DNA of 64,000 nt from Solirubrobacter sp963798325 (GTDB lineage: Bacteria; Actinomycetota; Thermoleophilia; Solirubrobacterales; Solirubrobacteraceae), in assembly GCA_963798325.1 (NCBI GenBank), contig CAWCSS010000001.1:1302001-1366000 (forward strand), written 5' to 3'. This document shows, piece after piece, positions 42,066 to 50,508 of the stretch (the stretch's first letter is position 1; each line of letters starts with the position of its first letter). Made by a program: the position numbers and the translations under genes. The notes beneath the pieces are model-generated. The model had not been told where the DNA came from and ran no database searches. It saw nothing but the letters and a program-made list of their open reading frames with translations.

Positions 42066-42551
42066 GTGGCCGCTCACGTGATCGTGCTCGCCAATCGCAC
42101 CGCCTCGGCGCCAGAGCTGATCGAGGCGCTGGTCCACCGGAGCGAACGTGGGCCGATCCACGTGACGCTCGTGATGCCGGCCGCGGGGCCGGGCGAGAGC
42201 GCCCGCGCGGAGTGCCGCACGCGGATGGAGGCGGCGCTGTCGGCGTGGCGCGCCGCGGGGATCGAGCAGTGCGAGGGCGTCGTCGGGGATCCGGTCCCGG
42301 TGGACGCCCTGAGCGAGGTCTGGGACCCGATGCGCCACGACGAGGTGATCGTGTCCACGCTGCCGGGCCAGAGCTCGAAGTGGATCCGCTCCGACCTCCC
42401 GCACGCCGCCGCGCGCTACACCGGCGTATCGGTGATGCACGTCGTCGCGCAGGACCCGGAAGCCCGCCCGCAGACCTCGCCCGCGCCGGTTCACGAGCGA
42501 GCGCCGCTCGGCCCCCTGTCGGTGCTCGCGTGGGGCGGGAAGGCACGTTGA
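42066..42551 (+). CDS. Alpha/beta protein resembling universal-stress-like domains
   Basis: The protein is 161 residues. AAHVIVLANRTASAPELIEALVHR and IHVTLVMPAAGPG, then EVIVSTLPGQSSKWIRSDLPHAAAR, follow the strand-loop-helix pattern of nucleotide-binding USP/HUP folds. AAGGGAGCT lies seven bases before the GTG. Its stop overlaps the TTG of an F420-type reductase, so the pair is translationally coupled. Function unknown. Confidence 0.65.
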   Translation: MAAHVIVLANRTASAPELIEALVHRSERGPIHVTLVMPAAGPGESARAECRTRMEAALSAWRAAGIEQCEGVVGDPVPVDALSEVWDPMRHDEVIVSTLPGQSSKWIRSDLPHAAARYTGVSVMHVVAQDPEARPQTSPAPVHERAPLGPLSVLAWGGKAR

Positions 42552-42988
42552 GCGTCACCAACGCCTCGCCCCCGAAGAACTTCCTGAAGGTCGTCAACCC
42601 GATCCTCCGGACGCTGTTGAAGTCGCCGCTGGCCGGGGTCACGCCCAAGCACCTGGTGATCCTGCGCTTCGCCGGGCGCAAGAGCGGCCGCCAGTACGAG
42701 ATCGTCATCGGCTGGCACCAGATCGACGGCCAGAACCTGGTCTTCTCGCCCTACCGGTGGACGGTCAACTTCGACGGCGGCGCGCCGGTCGAGGTGATCC
42801 GTGGCTCGTCACGGCGCAGCGGCAGCGGAACCCTGGTGCGCGACCCGGAGCTGGTCGCGCCCAAGTTCGGTCAGGCGATCGACGAGGCGGGCGACCGCAA
42901 CCTCGGCGTGAAGGTCTCCGACAACGACGCCATCACCCCTGACGTCGTGCGCGCGCTCGAGCGGAAGATGATCGTGCTCGACGTGTGA
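42548..42988 (+). CDS. Nitroreductase/F420H2-dependent quinone-reductase-family protein
   Basis: The protein is 146 residues from a TTG coupled to the previous gene. VVNPILRTLLKSPL and HLVILRFAGRKSGRQYEIVIGW match the opening of the Ddn/F420H2-quinone-reductase split beta-barrel family, which uses reduced F420 (or sometimes flavin). That fits the cofDCE genes in this window. The substrate cannot be predicted. The last 56 bases overlap the convergent anti-sigma-like gene. Confidence 0.75.
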   Translation: MSVTNASPPKNFLKVVNPILRTLLKSPLAGVTPKHLVILRFAGRKSGRQYEIVIGWHQIDGQNLVFSPYRWTVNFDGGAPVEVIRGSSRRSGSGTLVRDPELVAPKFGQAIDEAGDRNLGVKVSDNDAITPDVVRALERKMIVLDV

Positions 42989-43769
42989 AGTCGCGCCACA
43001 CGTACTTCGTGTCGGGCGTCTTGGCGAACGTCAACAGCTTCTTGGTCTGCTCGTTGAGCGGGATCCGCTCGTAGCCGGAGATCGTGAACTCGGCGACGAT
43101 CCGCCGGTTGGACGCGAAGTCGAAGTACATCCGCCCGCCCAGCGGCGCGAACGTCTTCGGGTCCATGTAGTAGACGAAGCGCTGCGTGTTGCTGCGCCCG
43201 ATCTTCTTGTCGCGCACGAGCCGGCGGACCTGCCTGCCCTCGTGGGTGACGACGCCGTCGTCGCGCACGTCGCCCGCGGCGAGCTCCCGGCGCAGCTCCG
43301 TCGCGGGGTCGCCGCCGGTGAGGCCCGGGCCGGCGGCGGAGATCATCTTCACGCCGGTGAAGATCCGCACCACGTCCTTGCGCTTGTCGTAGAGGCGCAC
43401 GCGGTGGTTGGAGACGATCTGCTCGAACTGATTGCCCTGCGTGCCGAGCTGGGTCCGCGTGCGCCAGCGGTCCGGGCCGGTGGCGAACCACTGCTCGGTC
43501 TTTGGCATCGTGACCCGCGGCCCGCGCCCGGCGGGCGGCTTGAACTCGATGACCATGTGCACGATCTCGTTGCCGGGGGCGAGCGCCTGGCGCGCCTCGG
43601 CGATCGCGTCGATGCCGTCGCCGCGCGGGAGCAGGACGACGCCGACGGCGGCCAGGCCGGTGGCGGCGGGAACGGCGACCAGCAGCCGCCGCCGCGTGCG
43701 CCGGGGTGGTCGGGCCGCCGCCCGCTGCAGGTCGCGGCCGAAGTCGTCCATGAAGGCGTCGAGGCTCAT
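42933..43769 (-). CDS. Membrane-anchored anti-sigma-like protein
   Basis: The protein is 278 residues. A short cytoplasmic N-terminus with many Arg residues (LQRAAARPPRRTRRR) leads to one membrane helix (LLVAVPAATGLAAVGVVLLP) and an outer beta domain (EQWFATGPDRWRTRTQLG, RFVYYMDPKTFAPLGGRMYFDF) resembling LolA-like or outer anti-sigma domains. Its ATG overlaps the ECF sigma stop. No zinc anti-sigma motif (HxxxCxxC) is visible. Confidence 0.72.
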   Translation of the reverse strand: MSLDAFMDDFGRDLQRAAARPPRRTRRRLLVAVPAATGLAAVGVVLLPRGDGIDAIAEARQALAPGNEIVHMVIEFKPPAGRGPRVTMPKTEQWFATGPDRWRTRTQLGTQGNQFEQIVSNHRVRLYDKRKDVVRIFTGVKMISAAGPGLTGGDPATELRRELAAGDVRDDGVVTHEGRQVRRLVRDKKIGRSNTQRFVYYMDPKTFAPLGGRMYFDFASNRRIVAEFTISGYERIPLNEQTKKLLTFAKTPDTKYVWRDFTRRARSSSARARARRQG

Positions 43770-44281
43770 GTGGCCACCACCGGGTCGAGAAGGTCAGCGA
43801 GAGCGGCCAGCCCGCGTGAGACGCGGGCGCGGGCCGCTTGTTCGGAGATGCGCAGCGAGCGTGCGACCTCGGCGTACGGGAGTTCGTCGACGACCCGCAG
43901 GCGGATCGCCTCGCGGACGTTCTCGGAGAGGCTCGCGAGCGCTTCGCCGAGCTCGCGGCGCACGTCCTCCAGGCCCGCGCGCCGCTCGATCTCGGCGATC
44001 AGCTCGTCGCTGGCCGGCGGGCGCTCGAGGCCGAGCTTGGCCATCGCCCGCTGCTCCGCCCTGCCACGCCGGTAGTAGAGCGCGAGCTGGCGCTTGGCGA
44101 TCGTGTACAGCCAGGCCGCCGCCTCGGCCTCGGTCGTGCCGCGGTAGCGGCGGCGGGAGGCCAGGGCCTGCGCGAACGTCTCCGCCCACAGGTCCAACGC
44201 GACCTCGGTGTCGGCCGTTCGGCGCACCAGGAAGACGAGCAATGCGTCTCGGTGCCTCGCATAGAGAGCGTCGACATCCAT
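43766..44281 (-). CDS. ECF-type RNA polymerase sigma factor (II)
   Basis: The protein is 171 residues. MDVDALYARHRDALLVFLVRRTADTEVALDLWAETFAQAL and AAWLYTIAKRQLALYYRRG form region 2; LASLSENVREAIRLRVVDELPYAEVARSLRISEQAARARVSRGLAAL is region 4. It is probably held at the membrane by the anti-sigma-like product of the next gene, with which it overlaps by four bases. It is similar in layout to the ECF factor at 37770 but has a different partner. Confidence 0.88.
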   Translation of the reverse strand: MDVDALYARHRDALLVFLVRRTADTEVALDLWAETFAQALASRRRYRGTTEAEAAAWLYTIAKRQLALYYRRGRAEQRAMAKLGLERPPASDELIAEIERRAGLEDVRRELGEALASLSENVREAIRLRVVDELPYAEVARSLRISEQAARARVSRGLAALADLLDPVVAT

Positions 44282-44414
44282 CGCGCCATCAGTTGCACCA
44301 GGGCCCACGGATGTGACACGGCGGGGAATCACACGATGATGGTGCGGCTGTCCTTCCCTGTGACGGGAGCTAGCTGGGCTTTTGAGCTTCTCCTGAGTGG
44401 GGCATCTTGTGGGT

Positions 44415-44765
44415 GTGCCCCAAACCGTTCTCATCGTCGACGACCACGCCGGGTTCCGTGGCGCCGCTCGCGCGCTGCTGGAAGCCGACGGCTTCGAAGT
44501 GGTCGGCGAGAGCGCCACGGGCGGCGAAGGCCTGGCGGCCGCGGAGCTGCTGCGGCCCGATCTCATCCTCCTCGACGTCGGCCTGCCCGACATCGACGGC
44601 ATCGAAGTCACCCGCCGCATCCGCGCCTGGGGTGGTCCCTGTGTGGTGTTGACCTCCTCGCGTGACGCGAGCGACTACCCGCCGCACTTCGAGCACTGCG
44701 GTGCCCGCGGCTTCATCCCGAAGGCCGAGCTGACCGGCTCGGCGCTCGCGCAGCTAGCCGCTTGA
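44415..44765 (+). CDS. Single-domain response regulator
   Basis: The protein is 116 residues, receiver only: TVLIVDDHAGFRGAARALL, phospho-acceptor Asp in LILLDVGLPDIDG (about 51), VLTSSRD, and Lys in GFIPKAEL (about 100). No output domain is attached. GTG codons at 44397, 44409 and 44415 are all in frame; the last gives the natural receiver start. It overlaps the convergent nuclease gene by 53 bp. It could be a phosphate sink or shuttle; its kinase is not adjacent. Confidence 0.8.
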   Translation: MPQTVLIVDDHAGFRGAARALLEADGFEVVGESATGGEGLAAAELLRPDLILLDVGLPDIDGIEVTRRIRAWGGPCVVLTSSRDASDYPPHFEHCGARGFIPKAELTGSALAQLAA

Positions 44766-46395
44766 GGAACGCGTCGTGCGCCGGCTCACCGGTGCGCGGC
44801 CCCAGCTCCAGCGACGGCGGCGAATTGGCCGCCACCCACGCGCCCACCAGCCGCGCCTCGGCGACGGCGTCGGCCGGCAGCCAGCCCCCGAGCCTCCCCG
44901 GCGCCGGCGCGCAGCGGAACGCGCGCAGCGAGCGCGGCGCGAGCGGCGACCCGTCGACGGCGCCCCAGTCGACGACGCGGCCGCCGGCGATCCAGATCGC
45001 GTCGAAGCGCCCGGCCGCCTCCGGGTGCGGCGCGAGCACCAGCCGCGCCCCCGTGTGGATCGCCCGCAACACCGGCCCGAGCCGGTTCAACAGGCCCTCG
45101 ATCCGCTCGCGCCGCCGCTGCAGCCAGGCCGCGCGCTCGTACTGCCGGCCCGCGCTGGCCGCGGCGATCTGCTCGTCCACGCGGGCCAGCAGCGCGGCGG
45201 CGCCGTTGCGGCCGACGAACAGCCGCAGCGCCTGGTCCAGCCGCTCGCGGTAGACGTTCGGGTCCAGGTCATTGAGGCAGGGCGACAGGCACCGGCCCAT
45301 CTGGCCGTAGGCCGACGGATGCTGCCGGCGCGGCAGCGTCCGCCCGCAGTGGCGCAGGCCGAACAGCGAGTTGAGCTGCTCGACCAGCTCCGCCGCCGCG
45401 GCGCGGCCACGAACGGGGCCGACACAGACGGCGTGGCCGGCCGCGGGCTCGAGCGCGACCTCGAGGATCGGGAACGGGATGTCCAGGCGGCAGCGGATGT
45501 AGACGTAGCCGTCGGGCTCGCGCTTGCCGCGGGTGTTGCCCGGTGGCTTGAGCGCCTTGATCAGCCGATCCTCGAGCAGCAGCGCGCCGAGCTCTGACTC
45601 CGTGACCTGGTGATCGACGTGCTCGGCCTCGGCCGTCCACGCCGCGCCGGTGGTGAAGTGGGCGCGGGCGCGGGTGCGCAGGTCGATCGACTTGCCGACG
45701 TAGAGCGGCTTGCCGTCGGCGTCGCGGAAGACGTACACGCCCGGCTCGTGCGGGAGCGCGGCGAGGTGGGGACGCTCGCCGCGTGGGCGCCGCGGGACGG
45801 TCGCCGGGCGCGCGCGGACCTTGCGCGCGCCCAGCAGCGTGATCGCGTCCCCGATCGTCGGCGCGTTCGCCGCCAGCCGCCCGAACAGCGCGCAGAACAC
45901 CCGTGCGCACGTGCGAGCGTCGGGCAGCGCGCGGTGGACCTCGTCGACCTCGATGCCGAGCGCGCCCGCCAGCGTCGACAGGCCGCGCCGCGGCTGCAGC
46001 GGAAGGAAGCGCCGCGCGACCTGGACGGTGCAGATCACGGGCGGGTTGGGCCATTCGAGCGCCGCTCGCGCGAAGGCCTGGCGCAGGACGCGCACGTCGA
46101 AGCGCGCGTTGTGGGCGACGAGCACGCGGTTGCGCAGCTGCGCCGCCAGCCGTGGCAGCACGTCCTCGGGGTCCGGCGCCTTGTCGACCATCTCCTGCGA
46201 GATGCCGGTGAAGCGCTGGATATAGCGCCCGAGCGGCTGCGCGACGCCGACCAGCGAGCCCCATTCGTCGTGCAGCTCGCCACCGCCGACGAGCACCGCG
46301 CCGAGCTCGGTCAGCTCGCAGCGCTCGCCGCCCAGACCGTTGGTCTCGGTGTCGACGGCGATGAACTCCGCGGTGGCCAGTGGCAGCTCGAGCAT
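44713..46395 (-). CDS. DEDDh exonuclease fused to a UvrC-like GIY-YIG nuclease
   Basis: The protein is 560 residues. The N-terminal DnaQ-like domain has FIAVDTETNGLG, HNARFDVRVL and HRALPDA, i.e. the DEDDh set. From about 210 a GIY-YIG domain follows (EPGVYVFRDADGKPLYVGKSIDLRTRARAHF), with the Glu-containing ESELGALLLEDRLIKAL and a UVR-like AGRQYERAAWLQRRRERIEGLL. This matches the actinobacterial DnaQ-UvrC-like family, presumably a repair nuclease that incises and then trims. The UvrC C-terminal endonuclease V-like domain is absent. Confidence 0.9.
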   Translation of the reverse strand: MLELPLATAEFIAVDTETNGLGGERCELTELGAVLVGGGELHDEWGSLVGVAQPLGRYIQRFTGISQEMVDKAPDPEDVLPRLAAQLRNRVLVAHNARFDVRVLRQAFARAALEWPNPPVICTVQVARRFLPLQPRRGLSTLAGALGIEVDEVHRALPDARTCARVFCALFGRLAANAPTIGDAITLLGARKVRARPATVPRRPRGERPHLAALPHEPGVYVFRDADGKPLYVGKSIDLRTRARAHFTTGAAWTAEAEHVDHQVTESELGALLLEDRLIKALKPPGNTRGKREPDGYVYIRCRLDIPFPILEVALEPAAGHAVCVGPVRGRAAAAELVEQLNSLFGLRHCGRTLPRRQHPSAYGQMGRCLSPCLNDLDPNVYRERLDQALRLFVGRNGAAALLARVDEQIAAASAGRQYERAAWLQRRRERIEGLLNRLGPVLRAIHTGARLVLAPHPEAAGRFDAIWIAGGRVVDWGAVDGSPLAPRSLRAFRCAPAPGRLGGWLPADAVAEARLVGAWVAANSPPSLELGPRTGEPAHDAFLKRLAARAPSRSARPSG

Positions 46396-46447
46396 GGACT
46401 CCAAAGCATCCGCCGCGGGTCGGACGGTGCAATGGCGCTTGCAACCG

Positions 46448-46892
46448 GTGAGGGCGGTAACGTCCTCTCCCTTGCGCCGCTCTGCCCCGATCGCGCTGGG
46501 CCTCGCCGCCGTCGCCGGCTGCGGCGGTTCGTCCGAGCCGCGCACGAACGTCCCGCGCCCCGCCCCGCCGATCACGCTCACCGGGGCGGTCCAGGACGAC
46601 GTGGTGCGCGTCTCCCCCGCCACCGTCGGCGCCGGCCAGGTGGTGCTCGTGGTCTCCAACCAGTCCGGCAAGCCGCAGAAGGTGACCTTCGAGACCGACG
46701 AGCTGGGCGGCACTCGCGGCGGCAACGACGGCGTCGAGCCCGATCATCCCCGCCGGCGCCACGGGGCGCCTGAAGATCGTCGTCCGCCAGGGCAACTACT
46801 CGGTGCACGTCGCCGACGACTCGATCCGCGCCGCGCGCGTCAAGGTCGGCCCGCCGCGCAAGTCGGGCCAGGACGATCTGCTGCTCCCCTAG
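46448..46892 (+). pseudogene. Lipoprotein gene with a frameshift (or sequence error)
   Basis: From the GTG at 46448 the frame encodes a lipoprotein signal (PIALGLAAVAGC) and a cupredoxin-like stretch (ITLTGAVQDDVVRVSPATVGAGQVVLVVSNQSGKPQKVTFETDELGG). Near 46715-46735 it then degenerates into Arg/Pro nonsense while another frame becomes sensible: TASSPIIPAGATGRLKIVVRQGNYSVHVADDSIRAARVKVGPP, ending at TAG 46892. One extra base in that interval explains it. Product length would be about 147 residues. Either a real frameshift or an assembly error. Confidence 0.65.
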
Positions 46893-46908
46893 CCTCTACG
46901 GCGGCCTC

Positions 46909-48199
46909 ATGTTCGAGCCCGCCTCCTATTCCACCTTCCGCTTCACCGAGCGCTCCCTCTCCGGCCGAGAGGTCCGCCTCGGGCTACGCGCTCGACGACG
47001 AGCACCATTTCGTCGAGGAGCTCACGCTGCCCGTGGGCGTCGAGGACGCCGACGTCGAGGGGCTGCTCGATCTCCTGCACTGGGTCGCGGGCGTGAGCTA
47101 CTACAAGACGGCCGCGCCGCCCGAGATCGCCTACGAGACCGGCGTTCCCGGGCCCGCGACGGCCGCGTACCTGGAGGCGCTGTACTCCGAGGGCCTGGGC
47201 GAGTTCGCGGTCGTCAACCGGATCGATCTCCCCCGGCCGCGGTTCGCCAGCGAGCCGCGCACCGCCCACGCTCGCCCGGCCACGTCGCGCGTGCTCGTCC
47301 CCGTCGGCGGCGGCAAGGACTCGATCGTCGCGCTGGAGATCGTCCGCCGCTCCGGGCTGGACTTCTCCCTGTTCACGGTCCGCGACCAGCCGCCGATGGC
47401 GCGCACCGCCGAGGTCGCGCAGGTGCCGCGGCTGCTCGTCGACCGGCGGCTGCCGCTGGCGCAGCTGCGCTCGCTCGACGGCGCGCTCAACGGCCATGTC
47501 CCGATCACGGCGATCGTCTCCTGCATCGCGCTGCTGACCGCCGCGCTGAACGGCTTCGACGCGGTGGCGCTGGCCAACGAGCGCTCGGCCTCGCAGGGCA
47601 ACGTCGTCTATGACGGCATCGAGGTCAACCACCAGTTCTCCAAGAGCGCCCGCGCCGAGGCGCTGCTGCGCGCCGCGACCGCGGAGGCGACCGGCGCGGT
47701 CGACATCTTCTCGATCCTGCGCCCGGCGTCCGAGCTGAGCATCGCCCGGCGCTTCGCGACCTACACGGACTACCACCGCGCGTTCACGAGCTGCAACCGC
47801 GTCTTCCGGCTGGACCCCGAGCTGCGCTTTCAGTCCTGGTGCGCGGACTGCGACAAGTGCCGCTTCGTCTTTCTCGTGCTCGCGCCGTTCATGGAGCCGG
47901 CGGCGATGGAGGCGATCTTCGGCAAGGCGATGCTCGACGATCCGGAGCAGTTCCCCGGCTTCGCGCTGCTGACCGCGACCGGCGGCCACAAGCCGTTCGA
48001 GTGCGTCGGTGAGGAGGAGGAGTCGGCGGCGGCGATCACGCTGCTCGCCCAGGACCCGCGCTGGCGCGATCGCGAGGTGGTCCGGCGGCTGGTCGAGCAG
48101 GTCCCCGCGACCTCACCCGACGCGGCCTTCGCGCTCAGCGACGCGCACGCCGTGCCGGACGAGCTGATCGACGACGTGCATGCGCTTCTCGGCGCTTGA
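46909..48199 (+). CDS. murL: UDP-MurNAc-L-Ala-L-Glu epimerase, frameshifted near its start
   Basis: The main frame encodes YALDDEHHFVEELTLPVG, then SRVLVPVGGGKDSIVALEIVRRSG (PP-loop-like), NERSASQGN, EVNHQFSKS and the cysteine cluster CADCDKCRF, the features of MurL. MurL inverts L-Glu to D-Glu on UDP-MurNAc-L-Ala-L-Glu with ATP. The expected N-terminus MFEPASYSTFRFTERSL is in another frame beginning at the ATG 46909; a one-base shift near 46950-46985 joins them. The next gene, overlapping by 20 bp, is the matching MurD2-type ligase. Confidence 0.85.
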
Positions 48200-49481
48200 C
48201 GGGCTGACGGTCGGCGTCTGGGGAGCGGGCCTGGAGACCCGCTCGTTCGCGCGCCTGCTGCGCTCGCGGCTGCCGCGGGCGCGGATCGCCGTCGTCGTGC
48301 TCGAGGCACCGGCGGACGCGCCCGAGCTCACCGACGGCGCGGTGATCGTGGGCGCCGCCGGCGCGGCCGAGGCCCTGAAGGGCTGCGACATCCTCGTCCG
48401 CTCGCCCGGCGTCTCGATCTACCGGCCCGAGCTCGCGGGCGTCCGGACGACCACGCCGACCAGCCTGTGGATGGCCGAGCGCGAGGGCCGCAACGTCGTC
48501 GGGATCACCGCCACCAAGGGCAAGAGCACGACCGCGAAACTGACCGCGCACCTGATCGCCAAGACCGGCCGCAGGGTGCTCCTGGGCGGGAACATCGGCC
48601 GCTGCGCGCTGGACTTCCTCGACGACGACGCGCTCGCGGTGATCGAGCTCTCCAGCTACCAGATCGCCGATCTCGCCCACGGTCCCGCGGTGGCGATGGT
48701 CTCCAACGTCTATCCCGAGCACCTCAGCTGGCACGTCACCCACGAGGCCTACCGCAACGACAAGCTGCGGCTGCTGAACCTGCCCGGCGTGCGCCGCTGC
48801 GTGCTCAACGCGTTGTCGCCGGAGGCGCTGGCGGCCCCGCGCGCGACCGACGACGTGCTGCGCTTCGGCGAGCCGCCCGGCTGGCATGTCGCCGAGGACG
48901 GCGCGGTCACCCGCGGCGACGCGATCTTCGGCCCCGTGCCGTTGTTCGGCCGCCACAACGCGCTGAACGTCTGCGGCGCGCTGACGGCGCTCGAGGCGCT
49001 CGACGTCCCGCTCCCGCCGGCCGACTCGCTGGCCGATTTCGCCGGCCTCCCCCACCGCCTGCAGGTGGTCCACGAGGCCGGCGGCGTGACGTGGGTCGAC
49101 GACAGCATCTCCACCGAGCCGAACGCCGCCCGCTTCGCCCTGGAGAGCTTCCCGGACCGGCCCGTCGTGCTGATCGGCGGCGGCTTCGACCGCGGCCAGG
49201 ACTACACGGAGCTGGGCGCCGCGCTCGCGGCCCGCGGCGCGCGCGTCTTCGCGCTGCCCACCACCGGCGACCGCCTGGTCGCCGCGGTCGGCGCCAACGC
49301 GTCGCTGGTCCCCGATCTCGCGGCCGCCGTGGCCGCCGCGCGGGAGGCCGCCACGCCCGGCACGGTCGTCCTGCTCTCCCCGGCCGCCCCGAGCTTCAAC
49401 ACGCACCGCAACTTCGAGGCCCGCGGCGACGAGTTCGCGGCCCTAGCGCGCGAGCTCGACCGGCCGCACCACGGCCTCTAA
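48180..49481 (+). CDS. murD2: MurD-type ligase, probably UDP-MurNAc-L-Ala:L-glutamate ligase
   Basis: The protein is 433 residues. Mur ligase motifs: GITATKGKSTTAKLTA (ATP loop, about 104-119), IELSSYQIADL (about 156-166), SNVYPEHLSWH, LPHRLQVVHEAGGVTWVDDSISTEPNAARFAL (about 282-313) and a C-terminal GGGFDRGQDYTEL. Pairing with murL identifies it as the L-Glu-adding MurD2 form rather than the usual D-Glu MurD. It acts in cytoplasmic cell-wall precursor synthesis. Its end overlaps the convergent protease gene by 39 bp. Confidence 0.88.
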   Translation: MRFSALDGLTVGVWGAGLETRSFARLLRSRLPRARIAVVVLEAPADAPELTDGAVIVGAAGAAEALKGCDILVRSPGVSIYRPELAGVRTTTPTSLWMAEREGRNVVGITATKGKSTTAKLTAHLIAKTGRRVLLGGNIGRCALDFLDDDALAVIELSSYQIADLAHGPAVAMVSNVYPEHLSWHVTHEAYRNDKLRLLNLPGVRRCVLNALSPEALAAPRATDDVLRFGEPPGWHVAEDGAVTRGDAIFGPVPLFGRHNALNVCGALTALEALDVPLPPADSLADFAGLPHRLQVVHEAGGVTWVDDSISTEPNAARFALESFPDRPVVLIGGGFDRGQDYTELGAALAARGARVFALPTTGDRLVAAVGANASLVPDLAAAVAAAREAATPGTVVLLSPAAPSFNTHRNFEARGDEFAALARELDRPHHGL

Positions 49482-50360
49482 CCGCGCGCCGTCGCGCACC
49501 ACCTCGAGCGTCGTGGCGACGCCGATGTGCTCGGAGTCCAGCAGCCGCTGCAGGTCGTCGACGCCGCGCACGGGCACGCCGTCGACGGCGACGATCAGGT
49601 CCTCGGGCCGGATGCCGGCGTCCGCCGCGGGCGACCCGTCGACGATCTCGACCACCTCGACCGCACGGTCACGACCGACCATCGCCGCGGTCCGGGGACC
49701 CACGGGGCGCGCACCGCCGGCGATCCCGATCCAGGCGCGCCGGACGCGCCCTTCCTGCATCAGCGCGGAGATGATCTTGCGGGTCGTGGCGTTGATCGGG
49801 ATCGCCAGGCCGAGCCCGACGCCCGCCACCGCGGTGTTGATCCCGATGACCTGCTCGTCGCCCGCCACCAGCGCCCCGCCGCTGTTGCCCGGGTTCAGCG
49901 CCGCATCGGTCTGGATCACGTCGTCGATCATCCGGGTCGCGCTGCCGTCGCGCGCGGGCATCGACCGGCCCAGCGCGGACACGACCCCCGCCGTGACCGT
50001 CCCGCTCAATCCGTTCGGGTTGCCGATGGCCACCACCAGCTGCCCCACCCGCAGGGTCGCCGCGTCACCGAGCGTCGCGGCGGGCAGGCCGCCGTCCTGC
50101 GCGCGGATCAGCGCCAGATCCGACAGCGGGTCGACGCCGACGACGCTCGCGTTGGTCGTCGCGCCGCTGGTGAACGACGCCGTCACGCGCGTCGCGGCGC
50201 CCACCACGTGCGCGTTCGTGAGCATGAACCCGTCCGGGGTGATCACCACTCCCGACCCGGACCCACGCCGTCCCACCCGCAGGTTGGCCACCGACGGCCC
50301 CAGCTTCTCCGCCACCCCCACCACGATCCGCGAGTAGGCATCCAACGCGTCACTAGTCAC
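49443..50360 (-). CDS. HtrA/DegP-like trypsin-PDZ protease without an export signal
   Basis: The protein is 305 residues. Protease domain: LTNAHVVGA (His), DPLSDLALIRA (Asp), and the GNSGGALV Ser, then one PDZ domain (PAADAGIRPEDLIVAVDGVPVRGVDDLQRLL). The classical HtrA has a signal or membrane anchor; here the GTG at 50360 gives VTSDALDAYSRIVVGVAEKLGPSV with none. That start is well supported: TATCAT ends exactly seven bases upstream. Longer frames upstream would be encoded by the promoter and inverted repeat. A cytoplasmic HtrA-like protease is therefore inferred. Confidence 0.85.
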   Translation of the reverse strand: MTSDALDAYSRIVVGVAEKLGPSVANLRVGRRGSGSGVVITPDGFMLTNAHVVGAATRVTASFTSGATTNASVVGVDPLSDLALIRAQDGGLPAATLGDAATLRVGQLVVAIGNPNGLSGTVTAGVVSALGRSMPARDGSATRMIDDVIQTDAALNPGNSGGALVAGDEQVIGINTAVAGVGLGLAIPINATTRKIISALMQEGRVRRAWIGIAGGARPVGPRTAAMVGRDRAVEVVEIVDGSPAADAGIRPEDLIVAVDGVPVRGVDDLQRLLDSEHIGVATTLEVVRDGARLEAVVRPVELAR

Positions 50361-50390
50361 TTGCGAAATGATAGTCACGTCGCTGAGCCC

Positions 50391-50443
50391 GGGGGGTTCC
50401 GTCGCAAAGTTGCCTGTCAGGAAGCTTTGCGACGGCACCCCCC
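50391..50443. repeat. Long inverted repeat between divergent HtrA and MarR genes
   Basis: Arms of 19 nt (50391-50409 and 50425-50443) match with a single mismatch around a 15-base spacer. The spacer itself contains CCTGtCAGG. The 142-bp region lies between two divergent promoters, so a terminator is not expected. It could be an operator, an upstream leader hairpin or the remains of a small mobile element. Confidence 0.75.
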
Positions 50444-50494
50444 GCCACGGAGTGCGTCGGCGGGGCGGGAGGCCGCCCGCCGCGTATGCGATAG

Positions 50495-50508
50495 TTGCAT
50501 GCGTGCAA
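50495..50508. promoter_or_regulatory. MarR-type operator over the MarR start codon
   Basis: TTGCATGCGTGCAA is a palindrome (TTGCA-TGCG-TGCAA) of the shape bound by many MarR regulators. It overlaps the GTG at 50503, and GATAGT ends seven bases before that GTG. A repressor bound here would block its own operon with the MFS exporter. Confidence 0.6.

Noticed and set aside
48180..49481. Annotating the ligase as ordinary murD
   Set aside because: The overlapping MurL-type epimerase gene makes the L-Glu-specific MurD2 role more likely; only an assay or tree can settle it.
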